Counted from the first letter of the stretch, positions 44,611-56,699 are shown. The stretch: 64,000 bases of DNA from Euwallacea fornicatus (GCF_040115645.1 NC_089546.1:2763001-2827000), one strand, 5' to 3'. A program made the numbers and translations. Notes: a model not told the origin generated them from the sequence alone.

Positions 44611-47137
44611 CCTCATTGCGCATCTAATTTGAATCACGGTTAGTAAAAAAATTAACGATAATAAAACATGTATAGAATAGTGTGTACTTCGATTTTTTAA
44701 ATCCATAGGCGGTACCACAGTATGGTTTTAACAGGTAAAATACCGGAAGTAAGTAAATGTGAGTTGCAAAAATGATGTGGCAAAACTCCTTGCTTTTGAA
44801 GAGTTCTGTAACTTGTTCAAATTATGGCACTGATTTCTGGGACACTCCGAACAAAAAAGTCCCTCCTGAAATACTTTCACGAACTGATTTTGCGAAGGTA
44901 TTCGCCATTTTTCCAATCTTAAAGCAGCTTCGAAATGAGCATCGAGTTGCGCAAGTTTGCTTTAATTTAACCGATCTCATATCTTCTCGGATGACCGAGG
45001 ATCTCGTAATTGAGATCGAAAACCGGCCACCCTGTGTAAGGAAGAAGACACCTGAAAACCTACGTCGCACAACCTGAATTGCCCAGTCATGACTGAAGAA
45101 GACCGTTTCTTCACTTTTTGCGTTAGGAGCTCCACTAATTTTTTTAGGGACATAGAAAAAAAATGGATCTACATCTGCATCGGAAAAAAGTCGCTGACAG
45201 AATATGTTCAGCTTATTAAGAAATCAAAGCCTCTAAAAGCGATTTCAATTACAATATTCGTTTCTCCTATAGTTTAAGCCCCAGCGGAGTGGCTTTGAAG
45301 TTCCCACCAAAATGCACTAAGTCGTTAAATGCAAACCCTGCATTTACATGAACCGAGATTAAAGTTACAGGGCTACAGCCCGCAGGGACAAAGCGTCTTG
45401 CGTGATCCTGTAGGGCAGTTGCCTTGTTGCTGTCAGAAACACTGTGTGGGGCGCGTTACATGTCTCTTGTATTATTAGTCAACCCCCTTAGACGTGTGGT
45501 CGGATCATCGATGATGATGATGACGATGGAACAAGGCCCTAGGCCAGTGGCGGTTCTCTCTTTATTCGGTAGATATTTAGGCTGATGCCGAAAAAGCGTG
45601 GTACAAAAAAAAACTGAGACAATCACCGAGAAAATTATTAATGGCTTTGAAGCAGCCGGCCCAGCGTCAAAGCGGCTGCCCGTGACGCTGATAGCTTAAC
45701 AATAGGCTCGTTAATTTTTAGAAAACGCCATCCTCGAAGTGCTATGATAAATCGGACGTGCGATAAAAGTGTCCGAGCCATCGCATTGTTGTCCTCTAAA
45801 CATCGGGGATACAATGGCAAGGCCTGGTCAGCCCCAGACCGTGGACTGTCATAGAGAAACAAAACCACTTGTTCGGGCTTTTTTTCTATAGAATTTAGTG
45901 CAGGTCTTGCCTTGACTTGGTCCGTGCATTCCAGCTCAGCCACTGTGAAATGTCTTCATAAATAAAGCTTTACGACTCGTTTATCATAAGATTCCTTTCG
46001 TCAGCAAACGCGAAACATAGAAGGTAATTAGAGCACTATTGAAAGCTGGCAGTAAAGGTTTTACAACTGTTGAGAATTGAGGATTCCTAAAGTGGAAATG
46101 TAACAGGAAGGAAAACTACCGCCCTCAGAGGTTGGGGATGAATAATGTACGAAATCTAGAGCAGGCGCTCCCTTTTTGCTATTTTTATTACGGACGTGGG
46201 GTCGGCTTATTTCAAAATAACATCATTCGGGAACAGGACTGTAATTACACTTTTTCTGCCTGTGAAAAAAAAAATCAAGAAAAGTCATTAATGATGAAAC
46301 CTTTAATTTTCCCTCTATACCACTTCCTTCTACTGCCTAACACATTTAATTAGACATACTTGTATGTGTTTTATCATGTAGAGTTCCATCTATGCTAGTC
46401 GTATAGGCACTAAGCGAGACTTAGTTCTCGATATTCGATTCTCTAATACCAATCCCTTAAATCGAGTCTCTAGTTATTATCTCCTGTATTTTACTCTATG
46501 GAACGTCTGGACCAGCTCAGCGACCCTACTCGTAAAGGTGAAATTATTAATATGACATCAACTTTTATTTCAAGCCTAACTTTCACAGAACTATTTAAAC
46601 AAAGTCTGATGAGTGTTTTTAATATTATTGATTTCTGTGTAAACTAAAGTAAGGTTAAAGTTAACAGCGCATTAATAATTAGAGCCTAAATCTCACAAAT
46701 GTTTTTCGAGACTTTCAAGACGATAAAATATTCGAATATTTAACTAAAATATACCCTAAATACTTGATCTATGCGTGATTGGCATCCCTATGATATTTTG
46801 ATCAATTAAAGCACTAATTCATTTCAGCGACTGAAATCTAAAGGTACTGTTCCATGCAAAAAACAGAGGCGTAACGCATGGTAAAAAGTAAACTGTACTT
46901 AATACACTACTTTACCTAGAAACTATGATACGCCCTTAGATCCACATTATTCTCATACTATGCAGCTCTAAATTACCCTACGCCTCTTTCCTTAAATATT
47001 TGACAAATTATGAATTTTCAAAAATTGAAAAGCAGCATTAAATACGGAAAAAAACACCACCTTTTGACATTGGTTTATTTTTTAATATCTTCCTTGCGTC
47101 ATCGGTAGAACAAAATGGTCGATTTTTCTAAATTGAA
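44611..47137. other. Unassigned; solitary terminus at 45,034
   Basis: ccaccctg at 45,027-45,034 with palindromic ctcggatgaccgag inside looks like the right end of another CAGGG element without a partner. Frames at 44,772-45,077 and 45,638-45,943 are unrecognised. The segment 45,280-45,560 is GC-richer than its surroundings but has no motif I know. Confidence 0.4.
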
Positions 47138-47139
47138 AT

Positions 47140-47607
47140 ATGGGTCAAGAGACACCTCAAATTAAAGATCTTCCAAAACTATATTCAATGGTGTATTGTA
47201 ATAAAAAAAAAAAAAATCAATGTATCAATTGGTTTTTGAGAAAAATAAATATAAATTTGATTTTAAAAAATGCAATAGAAACTCAAGTAAATAGTCCGTT
47301 AACAATGAAAAAATTTGCTTGTTGATAGGGAATTGGCGTATATTTGATTTCATGCTTTAACACAGTGATTAGTTGTTTCTCTTTATTCTTTTACTTTTTT
47401 GACCAAAGGCTGTGAGCACAAAATGAAAAAGAAACCAATATCCTATCAACAAACATATTTTTTCATTGTTTACATACTATTTAACTGAGATTTTGTTGCA
47501 TTTTTTTACCAAATTCTTACTTACTAAAATTACCAAAATATATATATAGAGCGTAACAGTTTTCATAATTTTTAACTTGATTTTTAATTTTATTTAGTAC
47601 GACCCTG
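47140..47607. mobile_element. Foldback element, ~470 bp
   Basis: The strongest arms are 47,265-47,330 and 47,442-47,508 (atgcaa... tcaa(g)taaatag, then aacaatgaaaaaat and ttgttgatagg on both). Weaker pairing extends to tgggtcaagagacacc at 47,140 (after TA) and to a right end at 47,607 reading cagggtcgtact on the minus strand. The right TA is TT. Non-coding; the loop is about 110 bases. A relative of the CAGGG foldback elements, older than that at 48,296. Confidence 0.6.
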
Positions 47608-47609
47608 TT

Positions 47610-48293
47610 TGAAAGTTTACTGAAAAAGTTCAGATTGTGGGTTTTAAATGTGGTACTTAAACGAAAGGCGTAAATTGCACCTGAGATTTGGCACCAATTA
47701 TTTAAAAACAGCTTTTAATTCTGTAATTTTCCCTTTTTATTATTCTCTTTAACTTATTGATTTCGTGAACATCGACTTCAAAAACGCTAAATATTTTATG
47801 AAATATTTGATGTGCTGAATACTAGTTAAATCAGGGGCGTGAAATTTGACATTAATTTTTGAGCGTGGGAGCTTATATACTGGGTGTTATTGACTAAGCG
47901 TATGATTTTTCAAATAGTCTTAACATGAAAAGTTCTTATAATAAAGTATCCTAACTTATTTAATTTTTAAGATATAGAGTATCACAGTTGAAAAAATAAA
48001 TCACATATTCTTTGATATCTTTGAAGGTCTTTCAGCTAATATTCCGAAATTTCGTATTCGATAGTTTTTTGAGATGAGAAATTTAAATTTATTAACGATT
48101 TAGTTATATCTTCTAGAAAGTACCACAAGCAACCATTAGAACACTTCTTAGCGGTTGCAACTATTTTATTTCACACTGTATGTCACTTTCAAGTGGAAAA
48201 ACCTTTTTCTCTAAAAAATCACACTGTGAAATATCAGAAACTTATTCAATAACGCCCAGTATTTGCAATAATTTACGAACTGAGACAATTTTA
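47610..48293. other. No recognisable gene
   Basis: Plain AT-rich spacer between two foldback elements. Confidence 0.45.
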
Positions 48294-48295
48294 TA

Positions 48296-49043
48296 CAGAG
48301 TATCCCATAATTAGGTACCAAACCTTAAAGAGCGCAATCTGTGTACAAAAATAATACTAAATTGCTAAATAAACATACCTTCTCAAGCGCCCACTAAAAG
48401 AGGCACGGCCCCTTGAAGGGGGCCCCAATGAGATCATTTTTGCTAAATAACTCTTAAATTATTTAACATAAAGATATTACATTTTAGTATTCTTACAATT
48501 TTGATGTGTCCGATCCAAACATCTCATTAACGTACTTAATTGTGAGTCATAGACCTATCATTGAGAGGGTTTGTGTTACAAAAACAGCCATACATTTTTA
48601 GTGAATGCTAATTTTAGATTTTTTTGCTAAAAACATTTAAACCTAGAGTTTTTTACTCAAAAATTATATTGTTGAATAATATCTCTGTCATTGTTTTTGA
48701 GAAAAATGCAATTTTTAATGTTCTGCATATATTTCACATTAATTCCTGTAAAACACTGAATTAAGCTTTGAAACAAAAGCTGCTGGCTTAATATTTGACA
48801 GTTTTATTGTGATCAAATATTTGAATTGATCACGTCAAAATCGTGAGAATACCACAATTTGGTACATTTACGTTAAGTAGCTTAGGAGTTACTTGACCAA
48901 AATAATCTCATTAGGACCCTTTTCAAGGGGCGGTACCTAGGTTAGGGGGCACTACAAATCATACGTTTATATACCAATATGGTACTATTATTGTACATAG
49001 ATTACATTGCTTCAGGATTGGCACTTAATTATGGCACACCCTG
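48296..49043. mobile_element. Foldback/MITE with ~240-bp inverted repeats, interrupted at its last bases
   Basis: Left terminus cagagtatcccataattagg at 48,296 after TA. The right arm reads cagggtgtgccataattaag on the minus strand, ending at 49,043. Arms pair over about 240 bases, with landmarks ccccttgaa (48,409 region and 48,925 region) and taatgagat. The original right-hand TA now lies at 49,687-49,688, beyond an inserted LTR. The 748-base element has no coding sequence in its centre. Confidence 0.82.
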
Positions 49044-49681
49044 TGTTAGGGACTTTAAGTTGTTGGTTTTTTGTTTGTTGTTGTTAATTTTGGTTTTTGC
49101 TATATATTTATATTTTATCCTTTAAGTTACGCCCGTGTACAGCGATACTTATTCTGAGAATACCATCTGGGTACCGGACCACATGGCCCATCAGGCCAAA
49201 ACTACGGGTACGTTTTGGCTGGGGAATATGCTACTAGTCAAAGGAAACTTTCCCGGTCGGGACTATAGCCATGATGGGCAATTTGTTGGGCCTGCAATGT
49301 TCCCAGAAAAGTGACTAGTATAGATATTCCCCAGATGGCCGCGATTTATGGAATCCGGCGTAGCCATAGCCCGTAAGGGTTCTTGTTGGTGGTGCGCCTC
49401 CGGTTGGAATTCCTCGGGTTTAGTACTTAAGGGATAATCGAAGTAATTTTTGCTCTCTCTTTTTTCTTCTCTTCGTGTGGAAGTTGCGTCGGTGTCGGGA
49501 TGTGATTGGAATCATAGTGTGTAACCCGCCCAATTAAGCATTCTTCCTCTTCCTACTTAGACCAAAACCCTTTCATTATTTGATATAAGTGCAAGTTAAA
49601 TACAGTCCATTTTATGTAAACCAAATTGGCATTTTCGTGGTTTCATTTATCGAAGGAACCCCTTAACATTTTGGTCCAACA
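49044..49681. mobile_element. Solo LTR (638 bp) with 5-bp target duplication
   Basis: Starts TGTTAGGGAC and ends GGTCCAACA, so it has TG...CA ends with imperfect short inverted termini, and is flanked by CCCTG on both sides (49,039-49,043 and 49,682-49,686). A TATA-like tgctatatatttat lies near 49,097. A 20-bp imperfect hairpin (49,221-49,240 with 49,312-49,332) sits in the GC-richer middle. No internal retroviral genes are adjacent, so it is a solo LTR left by recombination. Gypsy or BEL/Pao origin is likely from the 5-bp duplication, but cannot be decided from the LTR alone. Confidence 0.75.
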
Positions 49682-49688
49682 CCCTGTA

Positions 49689-51022
49689 TATGAAAATAAA
49701 AATACATATATTATAAAAATATAATAGAATACAAAATATAAAATAATGTAATGGAAAATAAGTATCTGATAATGAAAAACCAAAAAAATAAACGATATTC
49801 TCGTCCATTTTTGAAAGTGTTTGATTAGTCATTTGAGACATTGAACTGTATTTAAAGGTATACAAAATCGATTTTTTTTCTTTTTTCGTTTCGTTCATAT
49901 ATTTACATTTCCCTAAACCAATGAAAGGCTTGCAGGAAACTAACACCTACCAAGCAGAGTAAATCCCAACTGCTTAGTTATCATCCCTTAAAACGAAATC
50001 TTTCAATTTGCGAATAATTCCGAGAGTAAACGTGTTTACTTTGAAGATCAGTAATAGTTTAAAATTGCTCCATTTAAACGGAACAATCTAAACCTAAATC
50101 CGCAATTTCCGCGATCTGGAGCACCGTGAGTTGGATCCGGTATAAAGCTCGTTGAAGTTGGAGAAGAAACTAGAACGAGTTTTAATGCGGACGATTGAGC
50201 ACCGCAAATAGGCGGTATTGATATGAGATGGGGGGGGCTCGAAACCTCCAAAACCAACATATTTTATGCCATTTTATCGACAATCTCTATTTTCTAGATT
50301 TGCTCCGTTTCCTCGGCATCAGAGACCCTCTTATGTTATGTTATTTTCTACAAAATCCTATTCTATACGGAAAATTTAGTATCACAAATTTTACCAAACT
50401 TAACCGATTTAGAACATTTTAACAATAAATAAGTGAGGCTCAATTAAATAAATGAATGTTTTCCTCTCCTATGGTCGAAATGTTTTATCCAGCAAATATT
50501 CCCCAATTTACCGTATTTTATTAGCGGGATTAAAATATTTTCTCCATTCTATCCACTTTTTATGTCCCTGCCTTGTAATTTTATTGAGTTAGAGGCCCGC
50601 ATATTCATCACGTGAGCGGGGTGACTGGTTTCTCGGTTTACTGGTTTCCAGAGCCGGACTTTTCTTCGTGTTGATAAAGAGTAGGATTGTAGAGATAGCC
50701 GCCGATTTATAATTGGACAATAAAACACGTATTGATTATAATTTGAACGAGTGTAGATCGCATGGTACCAGGAAATATTCAGTGTTTCTATGTACCTGCT
50801 CATATGAGCGAAGTTCGTCACATGAAAAAGGTGAAGGAGAAATGTAAAAATTACAAACTTATAATCAGGCCGGAAGATGATGATAGAGATATTATTTTAG
50901 TTAAATTTCTCTCCATTCATAATCTTTGTGCGGTTTTTAAAAGGAGGAAATTCATATTTTCTCAATTAAAAAGAAGTTTTCATTTCTAAATCAACCACAT
51001 GGTCAGGAGAACAATGTATCTG
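49689..51022. other. No recognisable gene
   Basis: Short frames at 49,647-49,946, 50,048-50,260 and 50,549-50,989 without known motifs. Confidence 0.45.
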
Positions 51023-52246
51023 CAGGCTGTCCCAGATAAAAAAGCACTCCATAGGGATCTCGTAAACTCTGAGAGATAGGGAGGCAGATAAATTACAGAA
51101 AAACTGTGCGTTTCTGTGTTCTGCAAAATCATGTCTTCAAATTTGAAAAATTACGAATTGATCGGAAGTTATTTGAGATTAACAGGTTTTTCACCGTTTT
51201 CTTATTTTATTTCAAAAGGTATATCAAAATAAATTTAGCATTTTCGTTGCCACTTTTTCTGTTTTAAAAGATGGTATTTTTAAATTATCGATCCGATGTT
51301 TCGTTTCCTCAAAACCATCATCAACATTGTTTTTTCAAATAGTAAAAAAAAATTATTTTTTACTCATACATTCTACTTTTCTTTCTGAATTCAACGATAT
51401 ATTAAACAGTTTAGTCCAAAAAAGCTCATTCTACGTTTTGCATTATAATATACCTGGTATTTGATAGCACGAGTGGTTTTGAAAAAAAATTGTTTAGATC
51501 TGTCACTTGGTGAACAAGAAAGTAAACACAAAAAAAATAATTTGAAATTATTTTTTATGTTTAAATATTCCACTCGTATTCTCCAAACATAAATAGCATC
51601 GGTTAACGATTTCTTCCATAAGATTATTTGAAATATGTGCAGTTATCTTTTTTCTTACAAATCAAATTACAACCTTTAATGCATCATTTTGAAAAGCCTT
51701 ACAGTAAATTTCATCGTTGAGGAATTTCCAGAAGAAACGTCCATTGGTGTAATATCGGGAAATCGTAGTGGCCAGTTTATGGGATTCTTATTGGAAATTA
51801 AATACTTTTAAAATTGTTTTGGCTAAACTATTTAATAAGTCATAAGTGTAATATATCGTTGAATTAAAAAAAACAGTAGAATTTACTGATCGTAGAATAA
51901 TATTTCTTTTATTCTGTTAAAATAAACAAAATTCATTATGGTTTCGCAGATACGATCAGTATCTCCGATACGATATCTGAAAGGATAATCTTGAAGAGGA
52001 GAAAGAGTAACAATGAGAATGTCAAATTCATTTTAACATATATAAATAAAATCAGGCAACAGTAAAAAAAGAATTGCGAAAAATCGGTTTCTCTCAAATA
52101 ACATCGGATCCATTTGGAATTTTTCCAATTTAAAAATATACTTTTACACAACAAAGAAAAGCGCAACTTTTCTCTAATTTAACCAATTCCCCATCTCGCA
52201 TGGTTTACGAGATCCCTGCAGAGTCATTCTTATCCGGGACACCGTG
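51023..52246 (-). mobile_element. DUF4817-type deletion derivative with long inverted repeats
   Basis: The left terminus caggctgtcccagataaa at 51,023 pairs with the right end at 52,246, which reads cacggtgtcccggataag on the minus strand. The shared gggatctcgtaaac follows at about 35 bases in each arm, and pairing continues for about 150 bases. TA flanks on the right (52,247-52,248); the left has TG. Length is 1,224 bases. It abuts the next element with only TATA between. Confidence 0.75.
51575..51790 (-). pseudogene. DUF4817-type transposase 3' scrap
   Basis: The minus strand reads NPINWPLRFPDITPMDVSSG (about 51,790-51,730), a degraded WPPRSPDLTPMDFF block, followed by an imperfect C-terminal segment to about 51,600. 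Nothing of the N-terminus or the first two catalytic residues is visible. It lies inside the long-repeat element and shows which family that element comes from. Confidence 0.55.
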
Positions 52247-52250
52247 TATA

Positions 52251-53293
52251 CAGGGTGTTAGGGAAATAGCTTTCGCAAAATTAACAAATGACTAAGAACA
52301 TCATTTCGAACCAAAAAATTCCGTGCAACAGGGGTCGTAAATACAACCATTTTCCTCCTCGGAAACAAGAAAAACATTTTTTGAGAATTGGAAATTTATC
52401 GTGCTTATTTTGTTTCGAGAGCTTCCTAAATAGCGGCGTCAACTAGGTATGCATTTTTACACAGTTTTTTTGGGGGGATAATGGATTAAAGTGAACGTTT
52501 AAACCTTGTGTGATTCATAGTTTAATATTTTGGTAAGCCACTTACCTTTAAATTATTGTTGTCGTCTCTAACAAGCATAAGAGATTTCGAATACACATTT
52601 CACACAATTCACATCACAATCAAAAATGTTCGAAATGTCCACCATTTGAGTTCATTCATGCACGACAGCGTTTTAACCAACTTTCCCGTACACGATGGAA
52701 AATTCCGTTTGTCGAGCTGGAAGTTTTTTTTCTGGATGACGATTAGCGTAAACGCGCTTCTTTGGATTTTTTTAACGCCTCTCCATAAATCAAAAGCATC
52801 TCATGATATTCACGTAAAAAATACATTTTTACGTAGGTTTTTCACGTAAGTACTGTTAATAAGTCCGAATAAATTCGCGTACTAACAAAAAGGTCTTTTT
52901 TTATCAGCTGTCGGGTATTGAGGAATTGCAAAAAATAATCATAACAAAAACAATCGCCATTTCCACGATCACGTTCAATGCGACGTTGCCGCTTAAATTT
53001 ACTTTTACTGCTTAAGTTGTATTATTAGTTATTAATAAGTTAATAGTGTAATAAATAAATAAAATTTTAAATTGCTTTTGCCAATGTTATTGCTGAGTAA
53101 GTTTAACTCTTTGTTACACGTCAAACAATCAATATGTGTCAAGTACGTTTTTCATCATTTTATTAAAATTATAAACTTCTTTTTTTACAAAAAAATATTA
53201 AGTTTTCGACCCGGGTTGTAAGGAACTCTTCTGTCCAAAATGATCTTCTTAATTATTGGTGAAATTTACAAAAGTTATTTCCCTAACACCCAG
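52251..53293 (-). mobile_element. Second DUF4817-type derivative, immediately adjacent
   Basis: Left terminus cagggtgttagggaaatag at 52,251 after TA. The right end at 53,293 reads ctgggtgttagggaaataac on the minus strand, before TA. The arms pair over about 90 bases, ending near a shared gggtcgtaaa / gggtcgaaaa. Length is 1,043 bases. Its termini differ from those of its neighbour, so this is a separate subfamily, not a duplication. Confidence 0.8.
52600..52720 (-). pseudogene. DUF4817-type transposase C-terminal helix scrap
   Basis: The minus strand reads FHRVRESWLKRCRACMNELK followed, after a shift, by a GGHFEHF-like end (about 52,705-52,620). This is the last ~35 residues of the family, the only coding piece left in the 52,251-53,293 element. 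Confidence 0.5.
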
Positions 53294-53606
53294 TATAATT
53301 ACCCTTATTACCAGTCATTTACCAGTCCACTATATCACGTAAGAGTAGATACTTATTACGTACGCTAAGATTAATATGAAGCACATGGGATGCTTTGTTC
53401 GTTGGAGGTTTGTTCTTTTCGAATAAATAAAGAGACGATGCTGCGTTTTCAAAATCTAAAAAAGCAAGAAATAATTAATATTTCGTGTTTACATGTATGA
53501 ATAAAGACTTTGCAGGCAGTTTGCGTGTAGTACTAAGCAATAATTACATATTAGAAAATACAAACTTTGTTACTTTTCATTCAGTGAATAGGTTTAGGTG
53601 GACTAG

Positions 53607-54656
53607 CAGGCCCCTGAAATTGGATAAAAATATATATTTTAATTCACATATTTAGTTTTTGAGATACAGGATGTTAAAGTTTAAGATTTTTTTGTATTTT
53701 CCACAGATATTTTATATTTTTTGATAAACTTCGTTCAAAATTTATATTGTAGGTAATCTATGTGAATACCTGGAATACATCCTTCTGACGGACCGTTGTT
53801 TTGTGGTAAGAAATGATTAGTGGAACTTACGATCGGCATATTGTTACGCCTCAAGTAAATGTCCTGGCCACGGAACAATTCCTAGAGTCACCAGGAGCAA
53901 TCTTAGATATCTTTCAATAGAACTCGAATAATTTTTCAAATACCATTTGAGAATACCAGCTCTCGTTTGATTCTGCAGTATTGCACACTGGATGAAATAT
54001 ATTAATCAATGTAATATTTGCTTAAAAATCGTAACTTAGCTATGAAATTTTCTTAGCGACTTAAAAATTGATTTCAGGACATTTCTACAAAGAAAATTTA
54101 GAAATTGTATTTATGAACTTATATGAAATGCACTCCGCATAGCCGAATTTTACTGAAAAATTACAATTCCGTGAGCATTTACTAGCTATTTTCACGGTTT
54201 CAACAAATCTAGCTTTTTATAGGATTCCAACTATAATCCAAGTATTAATAATAATATCGGTTTATAAAAACTTTTTTTTTAACGGTGTGTCTTAATGAGA
54301 TGAAACAAGAGGACTTTTATTACTAACATATATTTGCTGTTCCAAAATTTAATTAAAAAAAATTTGAAATCTCAGAAACAGAAAAGTTAGGGCAGCATTT
54401 TTGAAGGACACCCTTTATATGTGACATTAATGACTAAAATCTGCCATTTCACCTTATTTAAGTATGCCGAAATTCGAAATTTTAGCGCAAATCGTTTCGA
54501 AAATATTTCGAAAAACCAACTTCGGAGTTGTTCCTTTAAGAGGTTCTAACCCCGTCAAGAAGAAATTTTTGGGGTATATTTATAGGAATTTTTTAAATAA
54601 TTTTAATATCCAGAATTACTTCCCAAAGTATTTCAACATTATTTCCGGACACCCTG
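53607..54656. mobile_element. Decayed CAGGG-type element(s), tentative
   Basis: A caggcccctgaaattgg end at 53,607 and an acacccttta end at about 54,415 share only a weak inner landmark (ttttgagat / tttctgagat). Inside, the minus strand has SRNCSVARTFT near 53,880, resembling SRNWPARSPDLT. A second right terminus, gacaccctg before TA, ends at 54,656 with no partner. Probably two old copies. Confidence 0.35.
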
Positions 54657-54658
54657 TA

Positions 54659-55456
54659 TTTGTCAAATTCATTTTATAAGCACCAAACAATTTTAACTGA
54701 AACTATGGTATTGCCAGTATTTAATTTACAATTCATCAAAGCTTTACATCCTACAAACCTTCTCTGAAATGATCGAAATATAATGAATGCCACGAATAAC
54801 ATCAATGATAACAAGTCGCACATGGCGACAGAAATTCGAACATTTGGTTGGAGTCGCATTTACCCCATCATAAAAAAGTCATTTTTAACGTCCGCAAAAA
54901 ACTCTTTTGGTATTTTGCTAGCCGGGTATAACGACAATGCAGAATATAGTATAATAGCTGTAGTATAAAGTCGACATTGCCGACATTATTTGAAAAGTCA
55001 TTCACAGAGCAAGCGACATTTTTTAAAAAGCATTGCATTTAGCGGTTTATAGATAAATCCAGAAAAATTCCTTTTTAATATACATATTTGACACACCTAT
55101 GTATGGTTGTGGTTTTTCTGCGATTCCTATGTAAAGCTGTTAAAATACCGCTTTTTTATGAGACTCGGTCTCTTTTTGCGGAATTTCTAACTGAATGCTG
55201 ACAGTATCGAATTTATATTGCAATTAGTATAAATGCTCAAAAAATCAATTTCTTTGAGCCATTTACCGACACTAAACAAGTAAAACTGCGACAAAGAGGT
55301 TTGTTGATTTAAGCCGTAGAATCTGAGTTTTTTATGTGTTTATATTTTCATTTATGTTTTGTGTGAGTAAATGACTCGAATAAATTCATTTTTTGTAGAA
55401 GAGTATAGAGAGATTAGAAATTATCGGAAAAAATCTTGAATTATGAGTGCGGGCTA
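54659..55456. other. No recognisable gene
   Basis: Frames at 54,674-54,968 overlap on both strands and match nothing I know. Confidence 0.45.
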
Positions 55457-55458
55457 TA

Positions 55459-56627
55459 CAGGGTGTTCGGGTATTTTGTAACAGGATTTTAACCATGTAT
55501 TCTACACATAAAAATAATATTGCTTTGTTTTTTAAACTACATTCCATGATATGATATAATTTATGAATAATACTTTGTTAAAAAAATACAGGGTGTTAAA
55601 ATGTTATATTTTTTCAATTTATCTTTTACATAATATTTCCCAAAGTTTATGAGATGTTTGATTTAAATTTCGAGCATAAGTTCATGTATACTTAGACAGA
55701 TGTCCTTCACATTATTCCCTGGTAGTGCGGAACGAGCTAAGTGCAAACTATCCACAGAAATGGGCAGTTTATGGAGGACCAATTGCACCAGTGGCATCCT
55801 CAATCAACTAGATTTTTATGTTTTGGAGTTTATAAAGAGAAATGTGTACCCTACTTTTATAAACGCAAAATAAGAACTTACAAGGCGAATAAGGTATTTT
55901 GCTTTTAGAGTAACTGCTCAGAATTTGAGAAATGTTCGAAGGTCTTTATGACAACATTTTAATTTATTTGTTGAACGTAACGACGATAATTTCGAACCGT
56001 TTCTGTAATAATTATTTTATATTTCTTAAAAAAAATTGTCGAATAAATTACCGCTGTTCAATTTATTCTGTATTTAAAGTTGCTGTTCTCCTCTTATCTA
56101 CTATTATTTTTATTTCTCTTCTGTTAAAAATCCGCTTTATTTTTGGATTGTTAATAAATAAATCCTTACTCCGGTTTACACCCTAGTAATGTGTCAGAAA
56201 ATGTAATGTGAGCATAATATCAGAAATGTCAGAAACCAACTAAACTTACTGAATGAAAAAAGTAACATGTATGACCCGACCATTTTTCAAATAACTGGAA
56301 AACGGTGACCGATACTAAAATGCTCAAAATACATAAAGCTTTTTAAACTGAACAGACCATTTGAAACTAAAAACTATGCGATGTCCCACAAAAATGTTAT
56401 CTTATCTAATGATCCAGATTCTTAAGAACCACTTATGCCCAAAATTTGAGTGAAGTATCGTAAAAATTTTTGGAGTTATAAAAGATAAATTGAAAAAAAA
56501 TTCAATTTCATATCCTATATTTTCTTAACAAATTATTCCTCGAATAAAGTTTATATAGCAAAAAAATATTGTTTTTATGCGAAGGATATGTTGTTAAAAT
56601 TCGGCTACAAAAACGCCGAATACCCTG
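55459..56627 (+). mobile_element. Long-inverted-repeat deletion derivative (copy 2), uninterrupted
   Basis: Left terminus cagggtgttcgggtatttt at 55,459 after TA. The right end at 56,627 reads cagggtattcggcgttttt on the minus strand, before TA. Repeats are about 200 bases and contain, about 134 bases in, a second tacagggtgtt (55,592-55,602). Collinear with copy 1 (25,075-28,196 without its Tigger) including the 3' untranslated region. Position 56,295-56,296 is the intact TA corresponding to the Tigger insertion site in copy 1. Confidence 0.85.
55700..56030 (+). pseudogene. DUF4817-type transposase 3' fragment (copy 2)
   Basis: The plus strand reads LVVRNELSANYPQK, GGPIAPVASS, then KRNVYPTFINAK-like sequence and RVTAQNLRNVRRSL (about 55,915-55,965), ending FVERNDDNFEPFL. 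The WPxRSPDL motif is damaged by an indel. The last two segments match copy 1's RITAQNLKDVRRSL and CVERTGDHSEQLF almost position for position. Both copies begin at the same point of the gene, so they share one ancestral internal deletion. Not functional. Confidence 0.7.
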
Positions 56628-56699
56628 TATAAATTAGAAGCTGTGTTCATTATAGGTATTCAGCTTATTTGCATTTTTGCAATTTTTTCGTATTTTAAA

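Noticed and set aside
45280..45560. GC-richer segment as a possible non-coding RNA gene
   Set aside because: No box motifs, internal promoter or stable fold that I could support by eye.
45638..45943. 101-codon minus frame with evenly mixed composition
   Set aside because: Longer than most chance frames and not AT-biased, but I recognise no domain and there is no neighbouring exon.
35250..46880. Shared ggcgtaacgca at 35.25 and 46.87 kb
   Set aside because: An 11-base match without extension on either side is expected by chance in 64 kb of biased sequence.
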